Positions 45,259-55,182 are shown, counted from the first letter of the stretch. The stretch: 64,000 bases of DNA from Nocardia shimofusensis NBRC 100134 (GCF_001613125.1 NZ_BDBT01000001.1:62001-126000), one strand, 5' to 3'. Notes: generated by a model not told the origin, from the sequence alone. A program made the numbers and translations.

Positions 45259-46854
45259 TCACATCCGGAAGACGCCGAAGCCCGCGGCGCCTTCGATCGG
45301 GGCGTTGTGGACGGCCGACAACGCCATGCCCAACACCGTGCGGGTATCGCGAGGATCGATGACGCCGTCGTCGTAGAGCCTGCCCGACATGAACATCGGC
45401 AGCGACTCGGCCTCGATCTGCGCTTCGATCATGGCGCGCATCCCCGCGTCGGCCTCTTCGTCGAAGGCTTTGCCACGCGCTTCGGCGGCGGCGCGGCCTA
45501 CGATGGAGATGACGCCCGCCAGCTGCGCGCCACCCATGACGGCGGATTTGGCGCTGGGCCAGGCGAAGACGAAACGGGGGTCGTAGGCGCGCCCGCACAT
45601 GCCGTAGTGGCCCGCGCCGTAGGAGGCGCCCATGAGCAGGGTCAGGTGCGGGACCTTCGAGTTCGAGACCGCGTTGATCATCAGCGCGCCGTGCTTGATG
45701 ATGCCCTTCTGCTCGTACTCCTTGCCGACCATGTAGCCGGTGGTGTTGTGCAGGAACAACAGTGGCGTGTCGGACTGGTTGGCCAGCTGGATGAACTGGG
45801 CCGCCTTCTGCGCTTCCTCGGAGAACAGCACGCCGCGCGCGTTGGCGAGGATGCCGACCGGGTAGCCGTGCAGGCGCGCCCAGCCCGTCACCAGGCTGCT
45901 GCCGTACAGGGGTTTGAACTCGTCGAAATCGGAGTCGTCGACGACGCGGGCGATCACCTCGCGCGGATCGAACGGGATCTTCAGATCCGAGGGCACGATG
46001 CCGAGCAGTTCCTCGGCGTCGTAACGGGGTTCGAGCACCGGATGGGGCGCTGGGCCCTGCTTGCGCCAGTTCAGCCGCTTGACGATGGAGCGGCCCAGGC
46101 GGATCGCGTCCTGCTCGTCGGCGGCCAGGTAGTCGGCCAAGCCGGAGACGCGGGCGTGCATGTCCGCGCCGCCGAGGGATTCGTCGTCGGACTCCTCGCC
46201 GGTGGCCATCTTCACCAGCGGCGGGCCACCGAGGAACACCTTGGAGCGTTCCTTGATCATCACCGTGTAGTCGGACATGCCGGGCACGTACGCGCCGCCC
46301 GCGGTGGAGTTTCCGAACACCAGGGCGATGGTCGGAATGCCCTCGGCGGACAGCTGGGTGATGTCGCGGAACAGCCTTCCGCCGGGAACGAACACCTCTT
46401 TCTGGGTGGGCAGATCCGCGCCGCCGGACTCCACCAGGTTCACCAGCGGCAGCCGGTTCTGGCGGGCGATGTCGTTGGCGCGCAGGTTCTTGCGCAACGT
46501 CCACGGGTTGGAGGTGCCGCCGCGCACGGTGGGGTCGTGCGCGACGACCATGCACTCGACGCCTTCCACGATTCCGATGCCGGTGACGACGCTGGCGCCG
46601 ACATGGAATTCGCTGCCCCAAGCGGCGAGCGGGCACAGTTCGAGGAACGCGGAGTCCTCGTCGATGAGCAGTTCGATGCGCTCACGGGCGGTGAGCTTGC
46701 CGCGCTTGCGGTGCCGGGCCAGCTTGTCCGGCCCGCCGCCTTCCACGGCTTTGACGTACTCGGCCTCGACCTCGGTGAGCTTGGCGCTCATCGCGTCGGC
46801 GGCCGCGCGGTACTCCGATGTGCCGGAGTCGAGGACGCTGCGCAACACGGTCAT
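45259..46854 (-). CDS. accD2: Acyl-CoA carboxylase beta subunit (carboxyltransferase)
   Basis: 531-residue carboxyltransferase of the propionyl/methylcrotonyl-CoA type. N-domain: SGGADLPTQKEVF and FGNSTAGGAYVPGMSDY; C-domain: FLHNTTGYMVGKEYEQKGIIKHGA and GASYGAGHYGMCGRAYDPRF. The Phe/His/Ala-rich loops resemble methylcrotonyl- and geranyl-CoA carboxylases more than propionyl-CoA ones, so a 3-methyl-branched 2-enoyl-CoA is a reasonable substrate guess. ATG 46854 gives the usual family N-terminus. Confidence 0.91.
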   Translation of the reverse strand: MTVLRSVLDSGTSEYRAAADAMSAKLTEVEAEYVKAVEGGGPDKLARHRKRGKLTARERIELLIDEDSAFLELCPLAAWGSEFHVGASVVTGIGIVEGVECMVVAHDPTVRGGTSNPWTLRKNLRANDIARQNRLPLVNLVESGGADLPTQKEVFVPGGRLFRDITQLSAEGIPTIALVFGNSTAGGAYVPGMSDYTVMIKERSKVFLGGPPLVKMATGEESDDESLGGADMHARVSGLADYLAADEQDAIRLGRSIVKRLNWRKQGPAPHPVLEPRYDAEELLGIVPSDLKIPFDPREVIARVVDDSDFDEFKPLYGSSLVTGWARLHGYPVGILANARGVLFSEEAQKAAQFIQLANQSDTPLLFLHNTTGYMVGKEYEQKGIIKHGALMINAVSNSKVPHLTLLMGASYGAGHYGMCGRAYDPRFVFAWPSAKSAVMGGAQLAGVISIVGRAAAEARGKAFDEEADAGMRAMIEAQIEAESLPMFMSGRLYDDGVIDPRDTRTVLGMALSAVHNAPIEGAAGFGVFRM

Positions 46855-46870
46855 GCCTGTCCGCCCCCGA

Positions 46871-48031
46871 TCACGCCTGGTAACCCAGACGCTTACCGGC
46901 AAGACCCAGCAGGATCTCGCTGGTGCCGCCGCCGATGCCGAGCAGACGGATGTCACGATACTGGCGCTCGACCTCGGCCTCACGCATGTAGCCCATGCCG
47001 CCGTGCAGCTGAACCGCCTGGTGGGCAACCCATTCGGCGGCCTCGACGGCGGTGTTCTTGGCGAAGCACACCTCGGCGATCAGATCGGTCTCGCCCTCGG
47101 CGGCGCGGCGGGCGACCTCGCGGGCGTAGACCCGCGCCACATCGATGCGCCGCGCCATCTCGGTGACGGTGTTCTGCACGGCCTGCCTGGTGATGAGCGG
47201 GCGGCCGAAGGTCTCGCGGTTGCGCACCCACTCCAGGGTCAGGTCCAGGCAGCGCTGGGCCTGCGCGTAGGCCTGCACGGCCAGGCCGAGACGCTCGCTG
47301 ACGAACGCGCCCGCGATCAGGTAGAAGCCGGCGTTCTCCGGGCCGACCAGGTTCGCGACGGGCACCTTCACATCCACGTAGGACAGCTCGGCGGTGTCGG
47401 AGGCCTGCCAGCCCATCTTCTCCAGCTTACGGCTGACGGTGAAGCCGGGGGTGCCCTTGTCGACGACCAGCAGCGAGATGCCGCCGGAACCCTTGCCGCC
47501 GGTGCGGACCGCGGTGACCACGAAGTCGGCGCGGCAGCCGGAGGTGATGTAGGTCTTGGCGCCGTTGACGATGTAGTGGTCGCCCTCGAGGCGCGCGGTG
47601 GTCGACAGGTTGTTGACATCGGAGCCGCCACCGGGCTCGGTGATGGCCAGCGAGCCGATCATGTCACCGGCGAGGGTCGGCTCGACATAGCGGTCGATCA
47701 GATCCTGGTTACCCGAGGCCACGATGTGCGGGACCGCGATGCCGCAGGTGAACAGCGAGGCGAACAGGCCGCCCGAGCCGCCCGCCAGGTGCATCTCCTC
47801 GCAGACGATCACGGTGTCGAGAGCGGTGCCGCCGCCACCGCCGACCTCCTCGGGGAACTGCAGGCCGAGCAGACCGAGTTCGCCCGCCTTCTTGTGCAGA
47901 TCGCGCGGCAGTTCGCCGTCACGCTCCCACTGGTCCAGGTGGGGCAGCACCTCGCGCTCGACGAAACCGCGCACGGTGGCGCGTAGTTCGCGCCGTTCCG
48001 GGGTGGTCCACGGATTGACAGAAGCGGTCAT
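46871..48031 (-). CDS. fadE13: Acyl-CoA dehydrogenase (FadE13-like)
   Basis: 386-residue acyl-CoA dehydrogenase, distinct from the one at 41967-43127. Motifs: GSLAITEPGGGSDVNN, GAKTYITSGCRADFVVTA, QLHGGMGYMREAEVERQYRDIR and GIGGGTSEILLGLAG, including the C-terminal FAD/substrate loop. The ATG overlaps the stop of the AtuA-like gene (ATGA). Together with the second dehydrogenase it could act on two chain forms or two sequential steps. Confidence 0.92.
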   Translation of the reverse strand: MTASVNPWTTPERRELRATVRGFVEREVLPHLDQWERDGELPRDLHKKAGELGLLGLQFPEEVGGGGGTALDTVIVCEEMHLAGGSGGLFASLFTCGIAVPHIVASGNQDLIDRYVEPTLAGDMIGSLAITEPGGGSDVNNLSTTARLEGDHYIVNGAKTYITSGCRADFVVTAVRTGGKGSGGISLLVVDKGTPGFTVSRKLEKMGWQASDTAELSYVDVKVPVANLVGPENAGFYLIAGAFVSERLGLAVQAYAQAQRCLDLTLEWVRNRETFGRPLITRQAVQNTVTEMARRIDVARVYAREVARRAAEGETDLIAEVCFAKNTAVEAAEWVAHQAVQLHGGMGYMREAEVERQYRDIRLLGIGGGTSEILLGLAGKRLGYQA

Positions 48032-49761
48032 GACAGCAACTCCACGGGGATATCGATGTGACGGGACCGCAGCCATTCGCCGAGTCCCTTGGCCTGCGGG
48101 TCGAACCGGGCCTGATACGCCACGCCCTTGCCGAGCAGACCCGCGACGAGGAAATTCACCGCGCGCAGGTTCGGCAGGACATGCCGGGTGACGGTCAGGC
48201 CCGCGGTTTCGGGCAGAAGTTCTTTCAGCTTGTCGACGGTGAGGGTGTGCGCGAGCCAGCGCCAGGCCTCGTCGGTGCGCACCCAGACGCCGATATTGGC
48301 GTCGCCGCCCTTGTCGCCGCTGCGGGCCAGGGCGATCGCTCCGAGGGGGGCTCGCCGGGTCTGCGCGCTCGGGAAAGGCTGCGGCAGTTCGGGTTCCGCA
48401 ACGGCCTCGAGCGAGCGGGTCTGCTCGGCCTGTGCGATCTCGACCCGGGAGCCGTCGGGCCGGACCGCGACGTGGGCGACCTCGGAGGCGTCGACATAAC
48501 CGGCGGTGTAGACGCCGTAGGGCGAGCCGTTGCCGGGCGGGGTGGTGAAACTGCAGCCGGGGTAGCTCGCCAGCGCCAGTTCCACGGCCGTGCCGGAGAA
48601 CGCCCGGCCGACCTTCTTCGGGTCCGGGTCGCGGACCACGCAGCGCAGCAGGGCGCTGGCCTGTTCCTCGGTCTCGGCGTCGGGGCGGTCGAGGCGGGCG
48701 AGAGTCCACTCCAGTTCGGCCGGGCGCACCGGAAGCCAGGACTCCAGCTGCTCGCGGGCCAGGTCGGCTTTGGCCTCGATGTCCAGGCCGGTGAGGATGA
48801 ACTCCATCTCGTTGCGGAAGCCGCCGAGGGTGTTCAGCGAGACCTTGAGCTGCGGAGGCGGGGCCTCCCCGGTGACACCGGAGACGAGGACCCGGTCCGG
48901 GCCGTCCTGGGTGAGCCGCACGCTGTCCAGCCGGGCCGTGACATCCGGTCCGGCATAGCGGGCGCCCTGGATCTCGTACATGAGCTGGGCTTCGACGGTG
49001 TCGACGGTGACCGCGCCGCCGGTGCCGTCGTGCTTGGTGATGACGCTGCTGCCGTCACGGCGGATCTCGGCGATCGGGAAGCCCGGCCTGCCCATGTCGG
49101 CGATCTCGGTGAAGAAGGCGTAGTTGCCGCCGGTGGCCTGGGTGCCACATTCGATGATGTGCCCGGCGACGACCGCGCCGGCGAGGGCGTCGTAGTCGGT
49201 GCGGGTCCAGCCGAAGTGCGCGGCGGCGGGTCCGACGATGACCGAGGCGTCGGTGACGCGGCCGGTGACCACGATGTCGGCAGCTGCGTTCTGGCCGTCG
49301 CGGCCGCCGAGGCATTCCACGATGCCCCACGCGCCGAGGTAGGCGTTGGCGGTCAGCGGCGCGCCGAGGCCGAGTTCGCTCGCCCGCGGCAGCAGGTCGT
49401 CGCCTTCGACGTGGGCGACCTTCGCGTCCAGTGCCAGCTCGGCGGCGATCTCGCGCACCTTCTCGGCCAGACCCGCGGGGTTCAGGCCGCCGGCGTTCAC
49501 GACGATGCGCACGCCCTTGTCCAGCGCGAGGCCGAGGCAGTCGCGGATCTGGGTGACGAAGGTCTTGGCGTAGCCGAGGCTCGCGTCCTTCATCCGGTCA
49601 CGGCCGAGGATGAGCATGGTCAGCTCGGCCAGATAGTCGCCGGTGAGCACATCGATATCCCCGCCTTCGAGCATTTCCCGCATGGCGGAGAGACGGTCGC
49701 CGTAGAACCCGGAACAGTTGCCGATCCTGATCACCTCGGGATCGGCGGCAAGCCTGCGCAT
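48028..49761 (-). CDS. AtuA-like DUF1446 protein, first gene of the carboxylase operon
   Basis: 577 residues of the acyclic-terpene-utilisation AtuA/DUF1446 family: RIGNCSGFYGDRLSAMREML, GDYLAELTMLILGRDR, NAGGLNPAGL and the C-terminal domain ARSGDKGGDANIGVWVR. Its exact reaction is not settled; it occurs next to geranyl/methylcrotonyl-CoA carboxylases. ATG 49761 is chosen because AGGGAGG lies 10 nt upstream; ATG 49785 has no ribosome site. It is upstream of fadE13, accD2, accA2, fadE12, echA7 and a TetR gene. Confidence 0.85.
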   Translation of the reverse strand: MRRLAADPEVIRIGNCSGFYGDRLSAMREMLEGGDIDVLTGDYLAELTMLILGRDRMKDASLGYAKTFVTQIRDCLGLALDKGVRIVVNAGGLNPAGLAEKVREIAAELALDAKVAHVEGDDLLPRASELGLGAPLTANAYLGAWGIVECLGGRDGQNAAADIVVTGRVTDASVIVGPAAAHFGWTRTDYDALAGAVVAGHIIECGTQATGGNYAFFTEIADMGRPGFPIAEIRRDGSSVITKHDGTGGAVTVDTVEAQLMYEIQGARYAGPDVTARLDSVRLTQDGPDRVLVSGVTGEAPPPQLKVSLNTLGGFRNEMEFILTGLDIEAKADLAREQLESWLPVRPAELEWTLARLDRPDAETEEQASALLRCVVRDPDPKKVGRAFSGTAVELALASYPGCSFTTPPGNGSPYGVYTAGYVDASEVAHVAVRPDGSRVEIAQAEQTRSLEAVAEPELPQPFPSAQTRRAPLGAIALARSGDKGGDANIGVWVRTDEAWRWLAHTLTVDKLKELLPETAGLTVTRHVLPNLRAVNFLVAGLLGKGVAYQARFDPQAKGLGEWLRSRHIDIPVELLS

Positions 49762-49785
49762 CAGCCCGGTGCCTCCCTTCGACAT

Positions 49786-49829
49786 GCATCACATCGGTCG
49801 GTTGTTCGCGTCCGCCCCAGCATCACATC
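49786..49829 (-). repeat. Short direct repeat in the operon leader
   Basis: GCATCACATC occurs at 49786-49795 and 49820-49829, each followed by C/GGTCG. It lies between the operator palindrome and the first start codon. It might be an additional regulator site, or chance. Confidence 0.3.
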
Positions 49830-49844
49830 CGGTCGAGAAAAAAT

Positions 49845-49860
49845 CAAGCTAGCGTGCTTG
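49845..49860. promoter_or_regulatory. Probable TetR operator of the carboxylase operon
   Basis: CAAGC - TAGCGT - GCTTG inverted repeat in an AT-richer patch (AAAAAATCAAGC...), about 84 bp before the first gene. Palindromes of the CAAGC/GCTTG kind are common targets of TetR regulators of acyl-CoA metabolism. The distal gene of the operon encodes such a regulator. Confidence 0.55.
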
Positions 49861-49994
49861 TTAATTGTCCATGCAGGTCAGCGCCCTACCCGGACAGCCG
49901 GAACCCGCGGAAATCCGCACCGGCGAGCCCACGTCGGACGCGCCACCCGCCTATCGTGCACCGCCCGAACCGGCGGCACGGCAGAATCGGCCCA

Positions 49995-50153
49995 ATGTCC
50001 CCCGACGTGACGATGATCCTGATGCTCGCCCTCGCCGGCTTCCTGCTCGGCGGCGCCTACTCGCTGTGGAAGACCTCCCGGCCGCTCGCGATCGGACTGG
50101 CGGCGTGCGGCGTGCTCGCCGCCGCCGCGGGGCTCTTCTGGGGGCTGAGCTGA
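49995..50153 (+). CDS. Small two-helix membrane protein
   Basis: 52 residues: MSPDVTMILMLALAGFLLGG, a short basic loop (SLWKTSRP) and a second helix (LAIGLAACGVLAAAAGLFWG). Composition and layout fit a real small membrane protein rather than a shadow frame. A CAGAAT -10-like hexamer ends 7 nt before the ATG and there is no ribosome site, consistent with leaderless expression. Function unknown. It is divergent from the carboxylase operon. Confidence 0.6.
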   Translation: MSPDVTMILMLALAGFLLGGAYSLWKTSRPLAIGLAACGVLAAAAGLFWGLS

Positions 50154-50193
50154 ACGCGGCCACTATCGGATAGGCGCCGTCCCGCGCCGGTGA

Positions 50194-50310
50194 TCAGCAG
50201 CCGATCTCGTGCGGTACCGCGGGCCGCGCGAAAGCGCGAGCGACTTCCACATCGAAGGGAATCGGGTCGAATTCGCGCTGGGCCCGCTGGGGGATACTCG
50301 GGCCGCGCAC
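50194..50310 (-). pseudogene. Possible remnant of a PIN-domain (VapC-like) toxin
   Basis: A 38-codon open stretch ending in TGA reads RAQREFDPIPFDVEVARAFA, which resembles the middle of VapC-type PIN nucleases (the FDPLPFDAEAARAF-like segment). It has a stop just upstream and an unrelated end (RPAVPHEIGC). No intact PIN gene or antitoxin is nearby. The rest of the 50154-50359 gap holds nothing else I can assign. Confidence 0.35.
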
Positions 50311-50359
50311 TCATATTGCCAGGATCCTGAGCCGTAGCACGTCGTGCCACGGGGTGCTG

Positions 50360-51967
50360 TCAGCGGTCGAAAGGCGATGCGTCCACCGCGCACCCGGTGT
50401 TCGGCTCCGGTAGCCGCGCAGTGAACAGGTATTCCCGCTTCACTCGTTCGGCGCAGGTGCTCGGCGCGTACATGGTGCTGTGGCCCGCGCCCTCGATCAC
50501 CACCACTCGCGCGTCGGCCAGTTGCGCCGCGCCCGCCTGAGCGCCGGACAACGGGGTCGCCGGGTCGTAGCGGGTGTTGAGCACCAGGATCGGGGCGGCG
50601 GTGCGGCGGTTCCACGGACCGGGGTAGCGGTCGGGGTCCGGTCCCTGCCAGAACGCGCACGCGGTGCTGCTGAAGACGGCGATGCGGCCGAACCAGGGCA
50701 CCCGCTGGTCCTCGGCGATCGCCGCGCGGCTGTAGGCGGCGGGGTCGGTCGGGACGGCGCTGTCAGCGCACTGGATCGCGTGGTAAGCCTCGGTGCGATT
50801 GCCGGGGTAGGGGCCGCCGCGTGCCACCGGCAGCAGTCCGGGAACGGTGGTGCCCGCGTCGAACAGGCGCTGCAACAGCGTCGCGAGGGCCGGGTAGTTC
50901 GACGACTGCGCCAGGCTCGACGCCGCGCCGAGCACCGTCGAGTACGTCCACGTCTCGCCGTCGAGCCGGATAGGTGTCAGGCGGGCACGCTCGGCCAGCA
51001 CCGTCCATTTCAGTTTCGGATCGCCCGCCGAGAAGGCACATCGCGGACCGGCCGCGGCGCATTCCCGCAGGAATTCGTCGAATGTGGCGGCGATCCCGGC
51101 GGCGACGTTCTGCCTGGCGTCCAGGGGGACTGTCGTTCCCTGGTCTTCGTGACCGTTGACGTTGCCCTCGAAATCCAGCGAACCGTCGAAGGCCATCGCC
51201 CGCACCCGGCTGGGGAACATGTTCGCGTAGATCGCGCCGACCTGCGTCCCGTAGGAAATGCCGTGGTAGGTGAGTTGCGGATCGCCCACGGCTCGCCGCA
51301 ACAATTCCAGATCCCGCGCCGTATCGACGGTCGACACATGATCCAGAATCGGCCCCGCCTGCTGCCCGCACCGCTGCGCGAACTCCTGCGACCACGCGAA
51401 GAAGGGCGCCTCATCCGCCGCCGCCGCGGGCATCTCGGGCATGGAGCCCAGGAACGCCAACTGTTCGTCGGTGTCGGCGAAGCAGTTCACCGGCGCACTA
51501 CGCCCCACACCGCGCGGATCCCACGACACCACATCGAACCGCGCGCGCAATTCCTCCGAGAACAACCAGGGCCACCGCCCCCGCTCCCGCAGTCGATCCA
51601 CCCCCGAGGGCCCCGGCCCGCCGAAGTTCACGAACAAGGTCCCGATCCGCTGTCCCGGATCGGTCGCGGGCAGTTTGATCGTCGCCAGCTCGATCTGCTC
51701 GCCCTGCGGTTCGCGGTAATCCAGCGGCACCCGCGCGGAGGAGCACAGGAATCCCTCCGCACAGTCGGCCCAGTCCAATTCCGGCGTCTTTGCCTGCTCG
51801 GCCAACGGGTCGATGTAGGAATCGACCCCGTCACCGGCGTGGGCGACCCCAGGAGAGCCGAGCGCTCCCAGCACGATCACCAACCCGGAGATCGCGACCC
51901 GCAGCCGACGAGACCTGTTGGCTCCCAACCCCACAACCAACGCAACACCCTCCCGCACGCAGATCAC
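50360..51967 (-). CDS. Secreted alpha/beta-hydrolase, TAP-like tripeptidyl aminopeptidase family
   Basis: About 535 residues. The N-terminal hydrophobic segment (RLRVAISGLVIVLGALGSPGVAHA) looks like a Sec signal after a basic stretch. The hydrolase domain has NFGGPGPSGVD (oxyanion region), the nucleophile motif GISYGTQ, WDPRGVGRS, and in the C-terminal TAP-like part NTRYDPATPL (Asp) and GAGHST (His). It probably cleaves peptides outside the cell. The start is uncertain: ATG 51967 gives a long n-region and a TTG or GTG within the next 15 codons is possible. Confidence 0.86.
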   Translation of the reverse strand: MICVREGVALVVGLGANRSRRLRVAISGLVIVLGALGSPGVAHAGDGVDSYIDPLAEQAKTPELDWADCAEGFLCSSARVPLDYREPQGEQIELATIKLPATDPGQRIGTLFVNFGGPGPSGVDRLRERGRWPWLFSEELRARFDVVSWDPRGVGRSAPVNCFADTDEQLAFLGSMPEMPAAAADEAPFFAWSQEFAQRCGQQAGPILDHVSTVDTARDLELLRRAVGDPQLTYHGISYGTQVGAIYANMFPSRVRAMAFDGSLDFEGNVNGHEDQGTTVPLDARQNVAAGIAATFDEFLRECAAAGPRCAFSAGDPKLKWTVLAERARLTPIRLDGETWTYSTVLGAASSLAQSSNYPALATLLQRLFDAGTTVPGLLPVARGGPYPGNRTEAYHAIQCADSAVPTDPAAYSRAAIAEDQRVPWFGRIAVFSSTACAFWQGPDPDRYPGPWNRRTAAPILVLNTRYDPATPLSGAQAGAAQLADARVVVIEGAGHSTMYAPSTCAERVKREYLFTARLPEPNTGCAVDASPFDR

Positions 51968-52267
51968 CGAGACCGAATGATCTTGTCACACGGGCAGTTC
52001 GGCACCGTGCGGCCGAACAATCCGAGACACAGCAGTCGGCCATATGCCGCGGACCGGGACATCCCGGAGCAGCCGCAGACCGGAGCAGCGCCGCACACCG
52101 GCCGGGAGAACGCCGACGGCCCGGTGTGGAAGGGAGTCCTTCGCACACCGGGCCGGCGGGGGGCGCGACCACCGGGCAGTGATGATCGCGCCGACGCGGA
52201 GCGGGCCTGCTGAGGAGGTCGCTTCCGCGTTCCCGGGCGGCGAGGGCGCTGCCCGGGGGGCTCTGTG
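51968..52267. other. 300-bp gene-free stretch between the ABC operon and the hydrolase gene
   Basis: No convincing coding region on either strand. It contains one very strong hairpin (52117-52155) and, close to the hydrolase, presumably that gene's promoter, which I could not assign. Confidence 0.6.
52117..52155. terminator. Very strong hairpin downstream of the ABC transporter operon
   Basis: A 12-bp perfect outer stem (CGGCCCGGTGTG and its complement, 52144-52155) continues into an inner GAAGG / CCTTC stem with a 4-nt loop and a single-base bulge. About 17 base pairs in all. It lies 112 bp beyond the permease stop, fitting a terminator for the minus-strand operon. Confidence 0.7.
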
Positions 52268-53068
52268 TCAGGCGTCCCGCCTGTTGACCACGACCACCGC
52301 GGCGGTGAAGACGATCGCGACGAAGGCCGTGAAGTACAGAAGCGCGGGCCAGGCTCCCCAGTGCCACGGAAGGCCCGGGTCCTCCATGCCGAGGAAGCGG
52401 TTCGCGTTCTGGAACGGCAGGAACACTTGAATATTACGTCCGTATTTGCCGAACGCGCCGATGATCGGCTCGATGAGTACCGGCCAGACGATCAGCAGCG
52501 AGATCGCGCCCGCCGACTGACGGATCAGCGCGCCCACGCCGACCGACAGCACGGCCACCAGGGCGATGAAGATCGGGACCGCGTAGAAGATCTTGGTGTC
52601 GCCGTCGGTGAGGCTGAGATTCACCCCGACCTCGTCGGTGGTGACCACCTTCAGGATCAAGAAGCCCAGGAAGGTGAGCGCCGCGGACAACACGGCCGCG
52701 CCCACCGCCAGCAGCCCGGCCTTGGTGGCCAGCACTGCGGTCCGGTTGGGGACCGCCAGGAAGGTGGCGCGCATGGTGCCGAAGCGGTATTCACTGGTCA
52801 CGGCCAGGGCGCACATGATCATGATGAGGATGTAGCCGAAGCCGGGCAGGAAGGCCGCGCCGGTGATGCCGAGTGCGGCGAGCACGTTCTCGGCCAGCGG
52901 CGGTTCCGGCGCGATCGACGGGTCGTCCTTCCAGGCGCTCATGGTGACGTTCAGCAGCAGGCCGAACAACGCGGTGATGCCGAGAGAGAACACGATCGCC
53001 AGGCCGGTGCACCACCAGGGCGATCTGGTCGAGGTCAGTTTGATTCGTTCCGCGGCCAATACGCTCAT
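52268..53068 (-). CDS. ABC transporter permease (ABC-2 type)
   Basis: 266-residue membrane protein with six hydrophobic helices and the ABC-2-type start AAERIKLTSTRSPWW. Another family feature is the segment ALAVTSEYRFGTMRATFLAVPNR after helix 2 (a coupling-helix-like stretch). It is coupled to the ATPase gene upstream by a 4-bp overlap. It probably exports a lipid, peptide or drug; the substrate is not evident. Confidence 0.9.
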   Translation of the reverse strand: MSVLAAERIKLTSTRSPWWCTGLAIVFSLGITALFGLLLNVTMSAWKDDPSIAPEPPLAENVLAALGITGAAFLPGFGYILIMIMCALAVTSEYRFGTMRATFLAVPNRTAVLATKAGLLAVGAAVLSAALTFLGFLILKVVTTDEVGVNLSLTDGDTKIFYAVPIFIALVAVLSVGVGALIRQSAGAISLLIVWPVLIEPIIGAFGKYGRNIQVFLPFQNANRFLGMEDPGLPWHWGAWPALLYFTAFVAIVFTAAVVVVNRRDA

Positions 53069-54045
53069 CGGAGCGCACCTCCCATCGCTGCGATCGGCAC
53101 GCCGGGACCCGGCACGCCCACTTGGTCGGCGCCCTCGCCGTGGTACTGCACCGAGCCGCCGGTCATCCGCATGAACGCCTCCTCCAGCGAGGCGCGCTGG
53201 GGAGACAGTTCGAACAGCGTGATGTTGTTCTTGCTCGCCAGCGTGCCGACGGCGTCGCTGGTCACGCCCGCCACCAGCAGGGCGGGGCCGTCCGAGCTCG
53301 AGCCGTCCTCGCGCACGGTCAGATTCTCGGAGGTCAGCAGGCTGCGCAGTTCATCGAGCTGCGGGCTGCGCACCCGGACGCTCTGCTCGGAGGCGCGCTC
53401 GATGAACTCCTTGGTGGTGGTGTCGGAGATGAGCTTGCCGCGGCCGATCACCACCAGATGCTCGGCGGTCTGCGCCATCTCCGAGAGCAAGTGGCTCGAC
53501 ACCAGGACGGTGCGGCCCTCGGCGGCCAGGCGTTGCATGAACCGGCGGATCCACAGGATGCCCTCCGGATCGAGACCGTTGACCGGCTCGTCGAACAGCA
53601 ACACCTTCGGATCGCCGAGCAGCGCGCCCGCCAGGCCGAGCCGCTGCGACATGCCGAGGGAGAATCCGCCCGCGCTGCGGTCCGCGACCTCGGACAGACC
53701 GACCAGCCGCAGTACCTCCTCGACCCGCGCCTTCTCGATGCCGTTCGACGCGGCCATCCATTGCAGGTGCGCGCGCGCCGATCGATTCGGGTGCACCCAC
53801 TTGGCGTCGAGCAACGCGCCGACGGTGCGCAGCGGGTTGTCGATCTTGTGGTACGGCTTTCCGTCGATGAGCGCGGTGCCCGCCGTGGGCCGGTCCAGGC
53901 CCAGGATCATCCGCATCGTCGTCGACTTGCCCGCGCCGTTGGGTCCGAGGAAACCCGTCACCTGTCCGGGTCGAACGGTGAAGGTGAGATCCTCGACGGC
54001 GACGGTCCGGCCGTAATGTTTGGTCAGACCCCTCACTTCGATCAT
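53065..54045 (-). CDS. ABC transporter ATP-binding protein
   Basis: 326-residue ATPase of the drug/lipid exporter type. Walker A GPNGAGKST, signature FSLGMSQRLGLA, Walker B VLLFDEPVNGLD and the H-loop SSHLLSE are intact. The C-terminal ~100 residues are a family extension (QRASLEEAFMRMTGGSVQYH). ATG 54045 (MIEVRGLTKHYG) matches the usual N-terminus; ATG 54057 would add four residues. It pairs with the permease downstream. Confidence 0.93.
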   Translation of the reverse strand: MIEVRGLTKHYGRTVAVEDLTFTVRPGQVTGFLGPNGAGKSTTMRMILGLDRPTAGTALIDGKPYHKIDNPLRTVGALLDAKWVHPNRSARAHLQWMAASNGIEKARVEEVLRLVGLSEVADRSAGGFSLGMSQRLGLAGALLGDPKVLLFDEPVNGLDPEGILWIRRFMQRLAAEGRTVLVSSHLLSEMAQTAEHLVVIGRGKLISDTTTKEFIERASEQSVRVRSPQLDELRSLLTSENLTVREDGSSSDGPALLVAGVTSDAVGTLASKNNITLFELSPQRASLEEAFMRMTGGSVQYHGEGADQVGVPGPGVPIAAMGGALR

Positions 54046-54137
54046 GGGCACCAGCATTCCCTACCGACGGGCCTTGCGCGTCACCACTCAGGGGTGGAAT
54101 CCGGTCATCCTCGAGATTGACCGTCGCCGCCAGCGCC

Positions 54138-54152
54138 TCGGGGTCACCCCGA
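54138..54152. repeat. Perfect short palindrome between the ABC operon and thiG
   Basis: TCGGGGT-C-ACCCCGA, 7-bp arms. It lies 49 bp after the thiG stop and 93 bp before the ABC ATPase start (both minus strand). It could be an operator of the ABC operon or part of a terminator; the sequence does not decide. Confidence 0.35.
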
Positions 54153-54200
54153 TCGAGGGTGTCGGGGGGCTCACCCAGCCGGTGCCGCCCGGTCGTCCGG

Positions 54201-55178
<978 letters not shown>

Positions 55179-55182
<4 letters not shown>

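Noticed and set aside
41748-45362. 1204-codon open frame on the plus strand
   Set aside because: Antisense to the hydratase, dehydrogenase and biotin carboxylase genes; composition typical of shadow frames in 70% GC DNA.
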